Source: Massilia putida
GTDB lineage: Bacteria > Pseudomonadota > Gammaproteobacteria > Burkholderiales > Burkholderiaceae_D
DNA length: 64,000 nucleotides
Assembly (NCBI RefSeq): GCF_001941825.1
Contig: NZ_CP019038.1
Location: forward strand, 6,138,001-6,202,000
Reading direction: 5' to 3'
Part shown: piece after piece, positions 33,445-41,732 of the stretch
Numbering within the stretch: the first letter of the stretch is position 1
Layout of the letters: every line of letters begins with the position of its first letter
Program-made: the position numbers and the translations under genes
Notes under the pieces: model-generated
The model's database searches: none
What the model saw: the letters and a program-made list of their open reading frames with translations, nothing else
What the model was told of the DNA's origin: nothing

Positions 33445-33732
33445 CTTATTTGGGGGTCAAACGCGGACAAGGCGGGCGACGATTACAGCAACTACCTCGT
33501 CAAGACGCCGGCGGCGATGACGGGCAACGGCCTGGACAAGGCGTACCGCATCCGGTTCAGGGCGAACACGACCAAGTTCACGTCGAGCACCGATTATGCG
33601 GATGCGCGCGCCAAGATGATCGAGGCGGCGGGCGAGTTGTACGGCAAGTCCAGCCGCGAACTGATTGCCGTGCAGCGGGCGTATGCGGCGATCAAAGTGG
33701 GGGCGGATGTGGACGAACCGCCGGCGCAGTAA
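33445..33732 (+). pseudogene. C-terminal remnant of an M4 (thermolysin-like) metallopeptidase
   Basis: About 94 codons remain open from just behind the terminator to a TAA/TAG-type stop at 33732. The translation (AGDDYSNYLVKTP, GNGLDKAYRIRFRANTTKFTS, YADARAKMIEAAGELYGKSS, VQRAYAAIKVG) aligns with the C-terminal helical domain of thermolysin-family proteases. The propeptide, the HExxH zinc domain and a signal peptide are absent, and no start codon with a ribosome site exists. It is best read as the tail of a deleted gene. The alternative is a small unrelated ORF. Confidence 0.55.
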
Positions 33733-33846
33733 GGCCGTTCCCCCATACTGAGGAACAGGATTCGGTACGTCGACAGCGTCGATGGCTCTGTTAATGCCTG
33801 TCTGCGGACACTCGGCATGGGTCCGCGCGTCCCGGGGACGACGGGT

Positions 33847-34548
33847 TTATGGCTGCAATAACGGATACGGATCCACCGGCGTCCCCTTCCACCACTGCTT
33901 CTCGGGCGTCAGCTCGAACACGGCGAAGTGCAGGTGCGGCGCGTTCGGGTCGGCGTTGCCCGTCGTCCCCACATAGCCGATCAGATCGCCCCGCTTGACC
34001 TGCGCGCCTTCCTGCAGGCCGTCCGCGTAGCGGGCCAGGTGCGCATAGTAATAGGCGTATTTTTCCGTCGGATCGAACTGGTAGATCGTCAGCCCGCCCG
34101 GCTTGCTCGTGAAGAGCTTGACGATCTTGCCGTCCGCGACCGCCAGTACCTTCGTGCCCTTGGGCGCCATGATGTCCAGCGCTTCGTGATGGCGCTCGTT
34201 GCCGCGCGGCTGGTCGTACGTGTCGGTGAGTTTCGACGGCGCGATGCCCTCGACCGGCACCAGCAGCTTGCCGGCCGGGGCCGCCGGCGGCGAAGCCGGC
34301 GCGGCCGCCGGCGCATCCGTGGCGGCGGGACGCAGCGGGAGGTCGAGCTCCGTGAGGTCCGGCATCACCTGCGGTGCCGGCGGCAGCTTGCCCTCCAGGG
34401 GGCTGCCCGGCGGCGGGGGCGCGGGCAGGGAGCCTGTGTTCACCGCCACGGCCGGCGCCGCCGGTTCAGGGGGCATCTGGCGCAGCCAGACGAACAGGCC
34501 GCCCGCGCCTACCAGCACGCCGAGCAGGAAGGTCATCAACCATCTCAT
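33847..34548 (-). CDS. M23 family metallopeptidase (LytM/murein endopeptidase-like)
   Basis: Periplasmic enzyme of 233 residues, anchored by an N-terminal hydrophobic helix (LMTFLLGVLVGAGGLFVWL). A Pro/Ala-rich spacer (about 25-95) leads to a peptidase M23 domain. The zinc residues are in NERHHEALDIMAPKG (HxxxD) and PHLHFAVFEL (HxH), so it is probably an active peptidoglycan endopeptidase. It is 24 bases downstream of an L,D-transpeptidase gene on the same strand, suggesting a small envelope-remodelling operon. Confidence 0.92.
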   Translation of the reverse strand: MRWLMTFLLGVLVGAGGLFVWLRQMPPEPAAPAVAVNTGSLPAPPPPGSPLEGKLPPAPQVMPDLTELDLPLRPAATDAPAAAPASPPAAPAGKLLVPVEGIAPSKLTDTYDQPRGNERHHEALDIMAPKGTKVLAVADGKIVKLFTSKPGGLTIYQFDPTEKYAYYYAHLARYADGLQEGAQVKRGDLIGYVGTTGNADPNAPHLHFAVFELTPEKQWWKGTPVDPYPLLQP

Positions 34549-34572
34549 TGCCGTCTCCTCATCGTTTGCGTG

Positions 34573-35502
34573 TTATTCCTCCAGCACCACTTCCGTCCCC
34601 GGCTGCACCAGCCCGGCCACCTCGGACGCGCTCCAGTTCGTCAGGCGGATGCAGCCGTGCGATTCGCTCTTGCCGACCGAGGCCGGCACCGGGGTGCCGT
34701 GGATGCCGTAGTGCGGCTTGGACAGGTCGATCCACACGACGCCGACCGGATTGTTCGGGCCGGCCGCGATCGTCGTGTTCTTGTCGCCCGGCTTGGCGTC
34801 CCAGAACAGCTTGGGGTTGTAGTGGTACGTCGGATTGCGGTGCACGCCATCGATCTTCCAGTGACCGATCGGCAGCGGGTCATGCTCGCTGCCGCTCGAC
34901 ACGGGGTATTGCGCGAGGATGGTCCCGGCCGCGTCCTGCAGCTGGAGGATGCGCGCGTCCTTCGACACGACCACGCGCGCGGCCTGCGCCAGCGCGGGCG
35001 TGCCGACGACGTTGGGCACGAGGATCTGCTCGCCCGCGCGGCCCAGGTCCTTGCCGGGATTGAGCTTCGCCAGCAGCGCCGGGCTCACGTGGAATTTCTC
35101 GCCGAGGGCTTCCGCCGGCGTGCTGTAGCCGAGTGCGGGCAGCTTGGCCTTTTCCATCATGTCGTCCGGCACCGGGCGGAACGGACCGGCGACGTCCGCG
35201 TCGACCAGCGTGTAGGTGAGCAGCGTGGGCGTCTGATCGGCGTTCAGCGCGTTCCACGTGGCCTCGTCGAGTTTGCCTGTCGGGTTCAGGCCGTGCGTTT
35301 TTTGGTAGCCGGCCAGGGCCTGGTGCATGTTGGAGCCGTAGGCGCCGTCGATTTCGCCGGGCGAGAAGTGGGCGCGGTCGAGCAGCACCTGCGCGCGCAG
35401 CAGCTTGTCGGATTCTGTCGCGGGCGCCGTTTGCGCGAACGCCGGACTGCCGGCGAGGCTGCCCAGCACGGCGATCAGTAGGTGGATGCGGAATGTTTTC
35501 AA
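34573..35502 (-). CDS. L,D-transpeptidase (YkuD family)
   Basis: Periplasmic enzyme of 309 residues that forms 3-3 peptidoglycan cross-links or attaches proteins to murein. It has a signal peptide (LLIAVLGSLAGSPAFAQ), an N-terminal peptidoglycan-binding domain (HFSPGEIDGAYGSNMHQALAGYQ split here), a LysM-like element (LGEKFHVSPALLAKLNPGKD) and the YkuD domain with YGIHGTPVPASVGKSESHGC and IRL. Cys in SHGC is the nucleophile. No ATG fits the signal peptide; TTG at 35502 preceded by AGGA is the best start. It is followed by the M23 peptidase gene. Confidence 0.9.
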   Translation of the reverse strand: MKTFRIHLLIAVLGSLAGSPAFAQTAPATESDKLLRAQVLLDRAHFSPGEIDGAYGSNMHQALAGYQKTHGLNPTGKLDEATWNALNADQTPTLLTYTLVDADVAGPFRPVPDDMMEKAKLPALGYSTPAEALGEKFHVSPALLAKLNPGKDLGRAGEQILVPNVVGTPALAQAARVVVSKDARILQLQDAAGTILAQYPVSSGSEHDPLPIGHWKIDGVHRNPTYHYNPKLFWDAKPGDKNTTIAAGPNNPVGVVWIDLSKPHYGIHGTPVPASVGKSESHGCIRLTNWSASEVAGLVQPGTEVVLEE

Positions 35503-35602
35503 TTGATGTCCTGCCTGAAGATGTGATGGCTCCAGGGTAGTGCCGTGCAGGACGAGGCTCTGTGCGGGAACGAACCCAGGCGGGGCGGGTACAATCCTGC
35601 GC

Positions 35603-35902
35603 ATGACGACGTTGACCATCACCCTGCAGCCCTCCGGCTGGTCCTTCCCGGCCGACACGGACACGACCGTGCTGCACGCCGCCGAACAGGCCGGCATCGA
35701 CCTGCCCAGCTCGTGCCGCAACGGCACGTGCCGCACGTGCATTTGCCGCCTCGCGGGCGGCAGCGTGCGCTATCTCGTGGAATGGCCGGGGCTGTCGTTC
35801 GACGAAAAGCGCGAGGGGTACATCCTGCCTTGCGTCGCGGTGGCGCAGGAAGACCTGGTCGTCGACCAGCGGCTCGCGAAACGGATCGTGTTCCCGGACT
35901 GA
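35603..35902 (+). CDS. 2Fe-2S ferredoxin (plant type)
   Basis: Electron carrier of 99 residues. The cluster ligands are Cys38, Cys43 and Cys46 in SSCRNGTCRTCICRL and Cys77 in YILPCVAVA, the plant-type spacing. It is a stand-alone small ferredoxin; partners are not evident nearby. The ATG at 35603 starts just before the first beta strand. Divergent from the L,D-transpeptidase gene and convergent with the esterase gene, with one base between the stop codons. Confidence 0.92.
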   Translation: MTTLTITLQPSGWSFPADTDTTVLHAAEQAGIDLPSSCRNGTCRTCICRLAGGSVRYLVEWPGLSFDEKREGYILPCVAVAQEDLVVDQRLAKRIVFPD

Positions 35903-35903
35903 G

Positions 35904-36800
35904 TCAGCGCGGCGCCGGCCCGAGCGCCGCTTCGATCGCGCCCAGCACGAGCGGCCACGATCGCGACGTCGCGGCCACTTCGTCGTAATGGCTGGCGCCG
36001 GGCAGGATGACGACTTCGGCGATGTCGCCGGCGGCGCGGGCCCGGGCCGCGAAATCGTGGGCGACGCGGGGCGGCGAGATGGTGTCCAGTTCCCCGGTGA
36101 CGAGGATCGTGCGGCTGCCGTTCGGTATCAGGTCGCCCGGGTTCGTGTCGGCGAAGACGTCCGGCCGGGCGGCGCTGGGCGTGCCGGCCAGATCGACGAC
36201 TTCGCGGCCGCAGCTGGATTTCAGCAGGGCCGATTCGCGGCGCAGGTCGGCCAGGCCGCCCAGGCTGACGACCCGGCGCACGGGAACGGCGTCCGCGCGG
36301 AACAGGGGGCTCGAGGCGGGGATGCGGGGCCGTCCCGCCAGCCATTGCACGAGCTGGCCGCCGGCCGAGTGCCCGACGGCCACGAGGCGTTCGACGTCCA
36401 GCGGATAGTCGCGCGCGGTGCGCGCCAGCAGGTCGAGGGCGGCGTTCATGTCCTGGTAGGTGCCCGGATAGCCGCCGCCGGCCTCGTCGACGCGGCGGTA
36501 TTCCACGTTCCACACGGCGATGCCGCGCGCCGCCAGCGCGCCGGCCATATTGCGCAGCTGCGTGATGCCGCCGTACTCCTTCGTCCAGCAACCGCCGTGC
36601 ACGAGCACGGCCACGGGAAACGGTCCCTTGCCGGGCGGGACGAACAGTTCGGCGTACTGCGACGGCGCCGCGCCGTAGCGCAGGGTGGCGTCGGGGGCGG
36701 GGCCGGACAGCGCCATGTAGTCGGCGAGGATCATCGGGGCGGCGTGGGGTGTCGAGGTCATGGCGAGGGACAGCGCGAGGGCGAGGAGGCGGCGCGGCAT
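35904..36800 (-). CDS. Alpha/beta hydrolase (esterase/lipase, secreted)
   Basis: Probable exported esterase of 298 residues with a signal peptide (LLALALSLAMTSTPHAAP). The oxyanion-hole motif HGGCWTKEYGG and the nucleophile elbow VGHSAGGQL (Ser in GHSAG) are clear. The acid is probably in VTGELDTISPP and the catalytic His in PGASHYDE. This pattern resembles kynurenine-formamidase-like and BD-FAE type esterases, but the substrate is unknown. It converges on the ferredoxin gene. Confidence 0.88.
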   Translation of the reverse strand: MPRRLLALALSLAMTSTPHAAPMILADYMALSGPAPDATLRYGAAPSQYAELFVPPGKGPFPVAVLVHGGCWTKEYGGITQLRNMAGALAARGIAVWNVEYRRVDEAGGGYPGTYQDMNAALDLLARTARDYPLDVERLVAVGHSAGGQLVQWLAGRPRIPASSPLFRADAVPVRRVVSLGGLADLRRESALLKSSCGREVVDLAGTPSAARPDVFADTNPGDLIPNGSRTILVTGELDTISPPRVAHDFAARARAAGDIAEVVILPGASHYDEVAATSRSWPLVLGAIEAALGPAPR

Positions 36801-36927
36801 GGTGGGCGACGGGATGTCAAAACCCGACTATACCAGCCCCGCCCGCATGTCCGCACGATTGAAAACCCGCTCGGTTCTTCCATGCTAGGCTGTACACAAC
36901 GTCAACGCTATCCATAGGAGGATGATC

Positions 36928-37107
36928 ATGAGCCAGTCGAAATCCACCGGCAGTCAGAACAAGCAGTCAGGCAATCTGTCCGAGGCCGACCAGCAGAAGC
37001 GCCAGGCCGGCGTGAAGGACAAGAGCAGCCACGACCACATGTCGACCGTGAAGGCCGGCAAAGGCAAGGGCGCGGGCGGCGGCGCGAAGCAGAAGGAAGG
37101 CCGCTGA
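36928..37107 (+). CDS. Small disordered hypothetical protein
   Basis: 59 residues rich in Lys, Gln, Ser and Gly (MSQSKSTGSQNKQSGNLSEA start), no hydrophobic core and no recognised family. AGGAGG at 36916-36921 is ideally spaced from the ATG at 36928; another ATG two codons upstream is too close. The composition is typical of small stress-related or hydrophilin-like proteins. First of a run of five very small genes. Confidence 0.65.
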   Translation: MSQSKSTGSQNKQSGNLSEADQQKRQAGVKDKSSHDHMSTVKAGKGKGAGGGAKQKEGR

Positions 37108-37129
37108 GCCTGGGCGCCGGAGAAGACCG

Positions 37130-37315
37130 ATGAGTTTGCCGAAGCAGGTGGGCCGGCGGGACGACCTGCGTGCCCACTCGACGCCCGATCCCACGACGCC
37201 CGACCCGGAGTTGCCACCGCCGCAGCCGAGCCCCGATCCGGACGACGTGCCGGCGCCGGCGCGCGCGCCGGTGAAGGAGCCGGACGCGCCGGATGCGCCC
37301 GTCAAGGCGCGGTAA
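37130..37315 (+). CDS. Small proline-rich hypothetical protein
   Basis: 61 residues, about a quarter proline, with Asp-Pro repeats (TPDPTTPDPELPPPQPSPDP). Disordered, no signal peptide and no family recognised. It follows the preceding small gene by 22 bases on the same strand; GGAGAAG is upstream of the ATG. Likely real because of position and ribosome site, but short. Confidence 0.55.
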   Translation: MSLPKQVGRRDDLRAHSTPDPTTPDPELPPPQPSPDPDDVPAPARAPVKEPDAPDAPVKAR

Positions 37316-37385
37316 AGCGTTGGAAGATGTGAGAGGTGCGGATGGGGCGGACCGTCGTGTCGCCCCATCCGTTGTCACGTGAGCG

Positions 37386-37604
37386 TCAGGCTTTGCCCGG
37401 CTGGCCGTCGCGCGAGGCTTGCTGGTTGCCGGATTGGCCGCCGTCCTGCTGGCTGCCCGGGTTTTTTCCTTGCGGAGGGATTTCGCGGATCATGGCGTCC
37501 GTTTCGTGCTGGGCCGGCGAGCGTTCGCCGCTGCCGATGTCCGCTTCATGCATGTTGGCGGGGGCGTTGGCGCCCGGGTCGGGTTTCGGTACATTGGTTC
37601 TCAT
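37386..37604 (-). CDS. Small Gln/Gly-rich hypothetical protein
   Basis: 72 residues, hydrophilic and disordered (MRTNVPKPDPGANAPANMHE start, GSQQDGGQSGNQQASRDGQP near the end). The ATG at 37604 has GGAG upstream; an ATG four codons earlier lacks one. No family recognised. It is the only minus-strand member of the small-gene run. Confidence 0.55.
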   Translation of the reverse strand: MRTNVPKPDPGANAPANMHEADIGSGERSPAQHETDAMIREIPPQGKNPGSQQDGGQSGNQQASRDGQPGKA

Positions 37605-37762
37605 GACGTGCTCCATCGCGTTGTCGTGTTGGCGCGATATTAACAGTCCGTGTCGGGTTTGGGCGCGCAATAGGATCGCCGCTTCGGTACGCTGGCGCAC
37701 ATATGTCTTTTAGTAACTTTTTATAAAATGCCTGTGGCCAATGACATTCGGAGGAGAGAAGC

Positions 37763-37900
37763 ATGAGCACCACCCTGTACAACAAGATTCCGCTGGGCCG
37801 CGGCCCGCTGCTGGGCTCGCACAAAATGCATGTCGCGGTGGCGCTGGGCGTGCTGACCGGGGCCGGGCTCGTCTGGGCCGCCGTGCGGGCGCTGCGTTGA
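37763..37900 (+). CDS. 45-residue single-pass membrane peptide
   Basis: MSTTLYNKIPLGRGPLLGSH is followed by a hydrophobic helix (MHVAVALGVLTGAGLVWAAV) and a basic end RALR. It is too short for most gene finders but has a very strong ribosome site (GGAGGAGAG) nine bases upstream and normal codon use. The function is unknown; the topology fits a small inner-membrane protein with its N terminus outside or inside, not decidable here. Confidence 0.65.
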   Translation: MSTTLYNKIPLGRGPLLGSHKMHVAVALGVLTGAGLVWAAVRALR

Positions 37901-37964
37901 CGACCAGTTGCCGGGAAGGCCCGCCGCCGTTACCATGGCGGGCTTGTTTCCTTGGAAAGTGGTA

Positions 37965-38327
37965 ATGAAGAATCTGAAACTGACGGGCGACGAATACGAC
38001 GCGCTCGAATTCATCCGGCGCGGCGCCAAGAATGACCGCGTCAATGCCTGTGTCGGGCGCAATGCGAAGCGCCTGTCGGGCCTGAAGCTGATCCAGTATG
38101 CGAAGAACGGCAGCATCGCGCTGACCGCGCAGGGAACCGAACTGCTGTTCCTGCGCCGCTGCGTGCAGGCGCTGCGCGCGCTCGAGGCGGATCCGGCGGC
38201 GGCTGTCGACGATGACGTCGTTCAGTTCCTCAGCCGCAAATCCCACATCGCCGCGCGCGCGGAAGGCGGGTTCGACCTGACGGCGCGCGGCCGCGAATCG
38301 CTGGCCGACATCGCCGCCCAAGAGTAG
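37965..38327 (+). CDS. Hypothetical protein, possible winged-helix fold
   Basis: 120 residues beginning MKNLKLTGDEYDALEFIRRG. Two similar halves end in a beta-hairpin-like wing (LIQYAKNGSIALTAQGTELL and IAARAEGGFDLTARGRESLA), which suggests two winged-helix modules, although no family is recognised. GGAAAG precedes the ATG at 37965; an ATG at 37935 is in frame but poorly supported. Expected to be cytoplasmic. Confidence 0.65.
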   Translation: MKNLKLTGDEYDALEFIRRGAKNDRVNACVGRNAKRLSGLKLIQYAKNGSIALTAQGTELLFLRRCVQALRALEADPAAAVDDDVVQFLSRKSHIAARAEGGFDLTARGRESLADIAAQE

Positions 38328-38358
38328 CGGGATCCGGTAACGCATGACGGCAAGGGTT

Positions 38359-38399
38359 GCCCACCCTATGTCCGCAATTTCGATAGCTGTAGGGTGGGC
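38359..38399. repeat. Inverted repeat GCCCACCCTA / TAGGGTGGGC
   Basis: Two perfect 10-bp arms separated by 21 bases, with a further partial copy (GTGCCCACCATGCG) about 25 bases on. It lies in the 130-base gap between a plus-strand and a minus-strand small gene, so it may act as a two-way terminator, or it is a copy of a dispersed intergenic repeat. Confidence 0.55.
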
Positions 38400-38457
38400 A
38401 TTTGAGGCCGGGGGCTCAAACGAAATGTGCCCACCATGCGCAACGACGATGAGACGT

Positions 38458-38679
38458 TCAGTTCGTGCGGCGTCGATTCGGATACACAAGGGCGCGCACG
38501 GCAATCTCCGCCGGCACGCCCATGGCCGCCAGGAATTCGGCGGCGCGCTGCAGGCCCAGCGTCGGGACCGACGCCACGGCCTGGTTGACCAGGTCGCGCG
38601 TACGCATGTCGGTGCGCGGCCTGCGTTCTGCCAGGGTGGCCGTGGCGGAATCGATATTCATTTCAGTCATCATCATCAT
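38458..38679 (-). CDS. Small hypothetical protein with helical C terminus
   Basis: About 73 residues. The conserved-looking part is LVNQAVASVPTLGLQRAAEF followed by LAAMGVPAEIAVRALVYPNR, reminiscent of small family members repeated in Massilia-type genomes. The start is unclear because four ATG codons lie in tandem and a further ATG (38661) gives MNIDSATATL. No known domain. The ATG run itself is unusual. Confidence 0.5.
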   Translation of the reverse strand: MMMMTEMNIDSATATLAERRPRTDMRTRDLVNQAVASVPTLGLQRAAEFLAAMGVPAEIAVRALVYPNRRRTN

Positions 38680-38804
38680 ACTCGGTGGGGTGGTATTGCA
38701 AAACAATCACCGGGTATTGTATGAGAACGATATCGATTAGGCCACAGGAAATTGCACAAATAATTTCACTTGGGGCCAGAACTTAAAGCAAATTCTAGAT
38801 TTGC

Positions 38805-41636
38805 TCAGGCGACGGCCGTCTGCGGCTCGTCTTCCGGGGCCGTCAGGCTGCGGCGCTGGCGCAGCAACTGCTCGAATTCATGGGCCGGGAGCGGCTTCGA
38901 GAAATAATAGCCCTGCATTTCATCGCAGCCCTGGTGGCGCAGATAATCCAGCTGTTCGGCCGTTTCGACCCCCTCGGCGATCACGGACAGGCGCAGGTTG
39001 TGCGCCAGCGCGATGATCGAGGCGACGATCGCCGCGTCGTTGGCGTCGTGCGTGATGTCGTTGACGAACGAGCGGTCGATCTTGAGCACGTCGATGGGGA
39101 AGCGCGACAGGTAGGAGAAACTGGAGTAGCCCGTGCCGAAATCGTCGATCGACAGATTGACGCCCAGCGATTTCATGCGGTGCAACAATTCCACCGCCGG
39201 GGTGACGTCGCTCATGAACAGGCTCTCGGTCAGCTCCAGTTCCAGGCAGGACGGGTCCAGTCCGGTGTCGTTGAGGACGGCTTCGATCCCCGGCAGCAGG
39301 TCGGCGGCGCTGAACTGGCGCGCCGACAGGTTCACGGCCACGCGCAGCTTGCCCAGGCCCGCATCCTGCCACGCCTTGTTCTGGGCGCAGGCGGTGCGCA
39401 TCACCCAGGCGCCGATCGGGACGATCAGGCCCGTGTCCTCGGCGATGCCGACGAAGCGCGACGGCGGCACCATGCCCAGTTCCGGATGCTTCCAGCGGAT
39501 CAGCGCTTCCATGCCGACGATGCGGCCCGTCTGCAGGTCGACCTGCGGCTGGTAGTGCAGCACGAACTCGTTGCGTTCGAGCGCGTTGCGCAGCGCGCTT
39601 TCGATGCGCACGCGCTCCAGCGATTCCTCGTTCATGGCCGGCGTGTAGAACTGGAAGTTGTTGCGGCCTAGTTTCTTGGCGCGGTACATGGCGATGTCCG
39701 CATGCTCGATCAGGTTCTCGGCCGGCGTGCCGTCGCTCGGGAAGGCGGCCACGCCGATGCTGCAGGTGACGAAGAATTCCTTGGTGCCCAGCATGACGGG
39801 CTGCGCCACCGAATCCATGACGCGCTGCACGATGTCGGGCGTGAGCGGCTGGTCGGAGTGCTCGGACAGGATGACGACGAATTCGTCGCCGGACAGGCGC
39901 GCCACCGTGTCCGTGTCGCGCAGCGACGAGCGCAGGCGCGCCGCGACCGTCATCAGGAGGACGTCGCCGGCCTTGTGGCCCATGCTGTCGTTGACGAACT
40001 TGAAGCGGTCCAGGTCGATCAGCATCACCCAGACCTGGTGGCCGCTGCGCGTGGCATAGGCGACGGCCTGGCCCAGGCGGTCCTGCAGCAGCGAGCGGTT
40101 GGGCAGGCCCGTCAGCACGTCGTGCTGCGCCACGTGGTGCACGCGCTGCTCGGTGACCTTGCGCGCCGTGATGTCGCTGCCCGTGCCGCGGTAGCCGGTG
40201 AAGCGGCCCGTCTCGTCGAAGATCGGCTGGCCGTTGATGCAGAACCAGCGTTCTTCGCCGTTGTCGTCGACGACGCGGTATTCGAGGTTGCGGAACGGTT
40301 CGTGGGCTTCCAGCGTCGCGATGTGATCGCGGCCGAGTTCGGTGTCGGTCAGCGCGGGCACGTAATCCCAGCGGCGGCGGCCGAGCACGCGTTCGGTGGC
40401 GATGCCGGATTTTTCCGTGAAGTCGCCGGTGACGTGCGTGAAGCGGAACTGCTCGTCCTGCTCCCAGTACCAGTCGGACGACATGGCGACCAGCTGGCGG
40501 AAGCGCTGCTCGCTTTCCTGCAGGGCTTTTTCCGTGCGCTTGCGTGCGAGGACGTCGTCGATCAGGCGCTGGTTGGTCAGCTTGAGGTCGGCCGTCCGTT
40601 CGCGCACCAGTTCCTGCACCTTGCGCGTGCGCTGGCCGGCGGCCTGCACGAAGGCGCAAAACAGCAGCGTCGACAGCACGCCGCCGGCCAGCAGCAGCGT
40701 CGAGGCGAGGTGGTCGGCCAGCCATGGGCTCGGCGCGGCGATGGCTTCCACGGTCCATGACTGGCCGCCGACCGTGAAGGTGTTGACGGCGCGGCCCGTG
40801 AAGCCGGCCGACAGCAGGGCGAACGGCGGCTCGGACGGTGCCGCGTCGCTGCTGGCGTAGACGAGGCGGGCCGGATCGGCGCGGCCGCCGCCGTAGAACC
40901 TGAGGTGGATGCCGTGGTCGTCCAGCAGGCCGGCGCGGGCCAGCGTCGCCTTGACGAGGGTCGGGATCGAGATCACGGCCGCGGTGTCGCCGAGCAGGCG
41001 GCCGCCCTGGGCGTACACGGGCATCAGCACTTCGAAGCTGGGGGCGCTGGGCGCCTGGGCCAGTTGCAGCAGGCCGGTGACGGCGGCGCGGCCGCTGGCC
41101 TGGGCGCGCGCGAGGGCGTCCATGATCTGGCGGTTCTGGCCGACGTCCAGGCCGAACGCCGCCTCGTTGCCCTGCATCGGCTCGAGGTAATCGACGACAT
41201 AGTAGCGGGCACGCTCCGCCACCGGCACCCGCCCGGCGCCGCGCATTTCGCGCAGCACGAGGTCGGGCTGGAACTGGCGCAGGTCCGCTTCGAACGCGGC
41301 CCGGTCGGCGCCCTGCACGACGCGGTGGAAATTGAAGGCGCGGATGTACGGGTTGCGCTGCAGCAGCGGTGTCGTGAAATCGTGGAACTGCGCGCGCGTG
41401 ACCGGCTGGACGGTGGTGAACAGCTGGTTGGTGACGTTCAGGACTTCGACGGCATCGTCCATGCCCTGGCGCAGCGCGGCGACGCGCACCCCCGTGCCCT
41501 GTTCGAAGACCAGCGACTTGTTGTCGTATTCGAGCCGGCTGACGGCCACCGCCAGCACCGCGGTTGCGACCAGGCCACCCCCCAGTGTGAGAGCGGCTGC
41601 GAGCGTGAGCGAAAACGGCAGTCGGCGACGCGACAT
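38805..41636 (-). CDS. CHASE-PAS-GGDEF-EAL bifunctional c-di-GMP protein
   Basis: Inner-membrane signalling protein of 943 residues. A first transmembrane helix (residues about 9-31), a periplasmic CHASE-type sensor (about 40-280; RNPYIRAFNFHRVV) and a second helix (STLLLAGGVLSTLLFCAFVQ) are followed by a PAS domain with PAC segment, a GGDEF domain with SGDEF signature (active sites of this form are known), and an EAL domain with MEALIRWKHP, ELTESLF, DDFGTGYSSFSYL, KIDRSF and AEGVET. Both catalytic halves look intact. The start is uncertain; the ATG at 41636 is preferred, with ATGs at 41654 and 41681 as alternatives. Confidence 0.92.
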   Translation of the reverse strand: MSRRRLPFSLTLAAALTLGGGLVATAVLAVAVSRLEYDNKSLVFEQGTGVRVAALRQGMDDAVEVLNVTNQLFTTVQPVTRAQFHDFTTPLLQRNPYIRAFNFHRVVQGADRAAFEADLRQFQPDLVLREMRGAGRVPVAERARYYVVDYLEPMQGNEAAFGLDVGQNRQIMDALARAQASGRAAVTGLLQLAQAPSAPSFEVLMPVYAQGGRLLGDTAAVISIPTLVKATLARAGLLDDHGIHLRFYGGGRADPARLVYASSDAAPSEPPFALLSAGFTGRAVNTFTVGGQSWTVEAIAAPSPWLADHLASTLLLAGGVLSTLLFCAFVQAAGQRTRKVQELVRERTADLKLTNQRLIDDVLARKRTEKALQESEQRFRQLVAMSSDWYWEQDEQFRFTHVTGDFTEKSGIATERVLGRRRWDYVPALTDTELGRDHIATLEAHEPFRNLEYRVVDDNGEERWFCINGQPIFDETGRFTGYRGTGSDITARKVTEQRVHHVAQHDVLTGLPNRSLLQDRLGQAVAYATRSGHQVWVMLIDLDRFKFVNDSMGHKAGDVLLMTVAARLRSSLRDTDTVARLSGDEFVVILSEHSDQPLTPDIVQRVMDSVAQPVMLGTKEFFVTCSIGVAAFPSDGTPAENLIEHADIAMYRAKKLGRNNFQFYTPAMNEESLERVRIESALRNALERNEFVLHYQPQVDLQTGRIVGMEALIRWKHPELGMVPPSRFVGIAEDTGLIVPIGAWVMRTACAQNKAWQDAGLGKLRVAVNLSARQFSAADLLPGIEAVLNDTGLDPSCLELELTESLFMSDVTPAVELLHRMKSLGVNLSIDDFGTGYSSFSYLSRFPIDVLKIDRSFVNDITHDANDAAIVASIIALAHNLRLSVIAEGVETAEQLDYLRHQGCDEMQGYYFSKPLPAHEFEQLLRQRRSLTAPEDEPQTAVA

Positions 41637-41732
41637 CCAGGGATCCCTATGCATGTAAGGTGATTGCTTGCCCAAAGGCATGAATTGAGGCGCCAGTTTG
41701 TCACAGAAACTCTAGTTTCCGCAAACAAATTG

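Noticed and set aside
38359..38399. GCCCACCCTA inverted repeat as a regulator binding site
   Set aside because: It lies between converging genes, not in a promoter; terminator or dispersed repeat is more likely.
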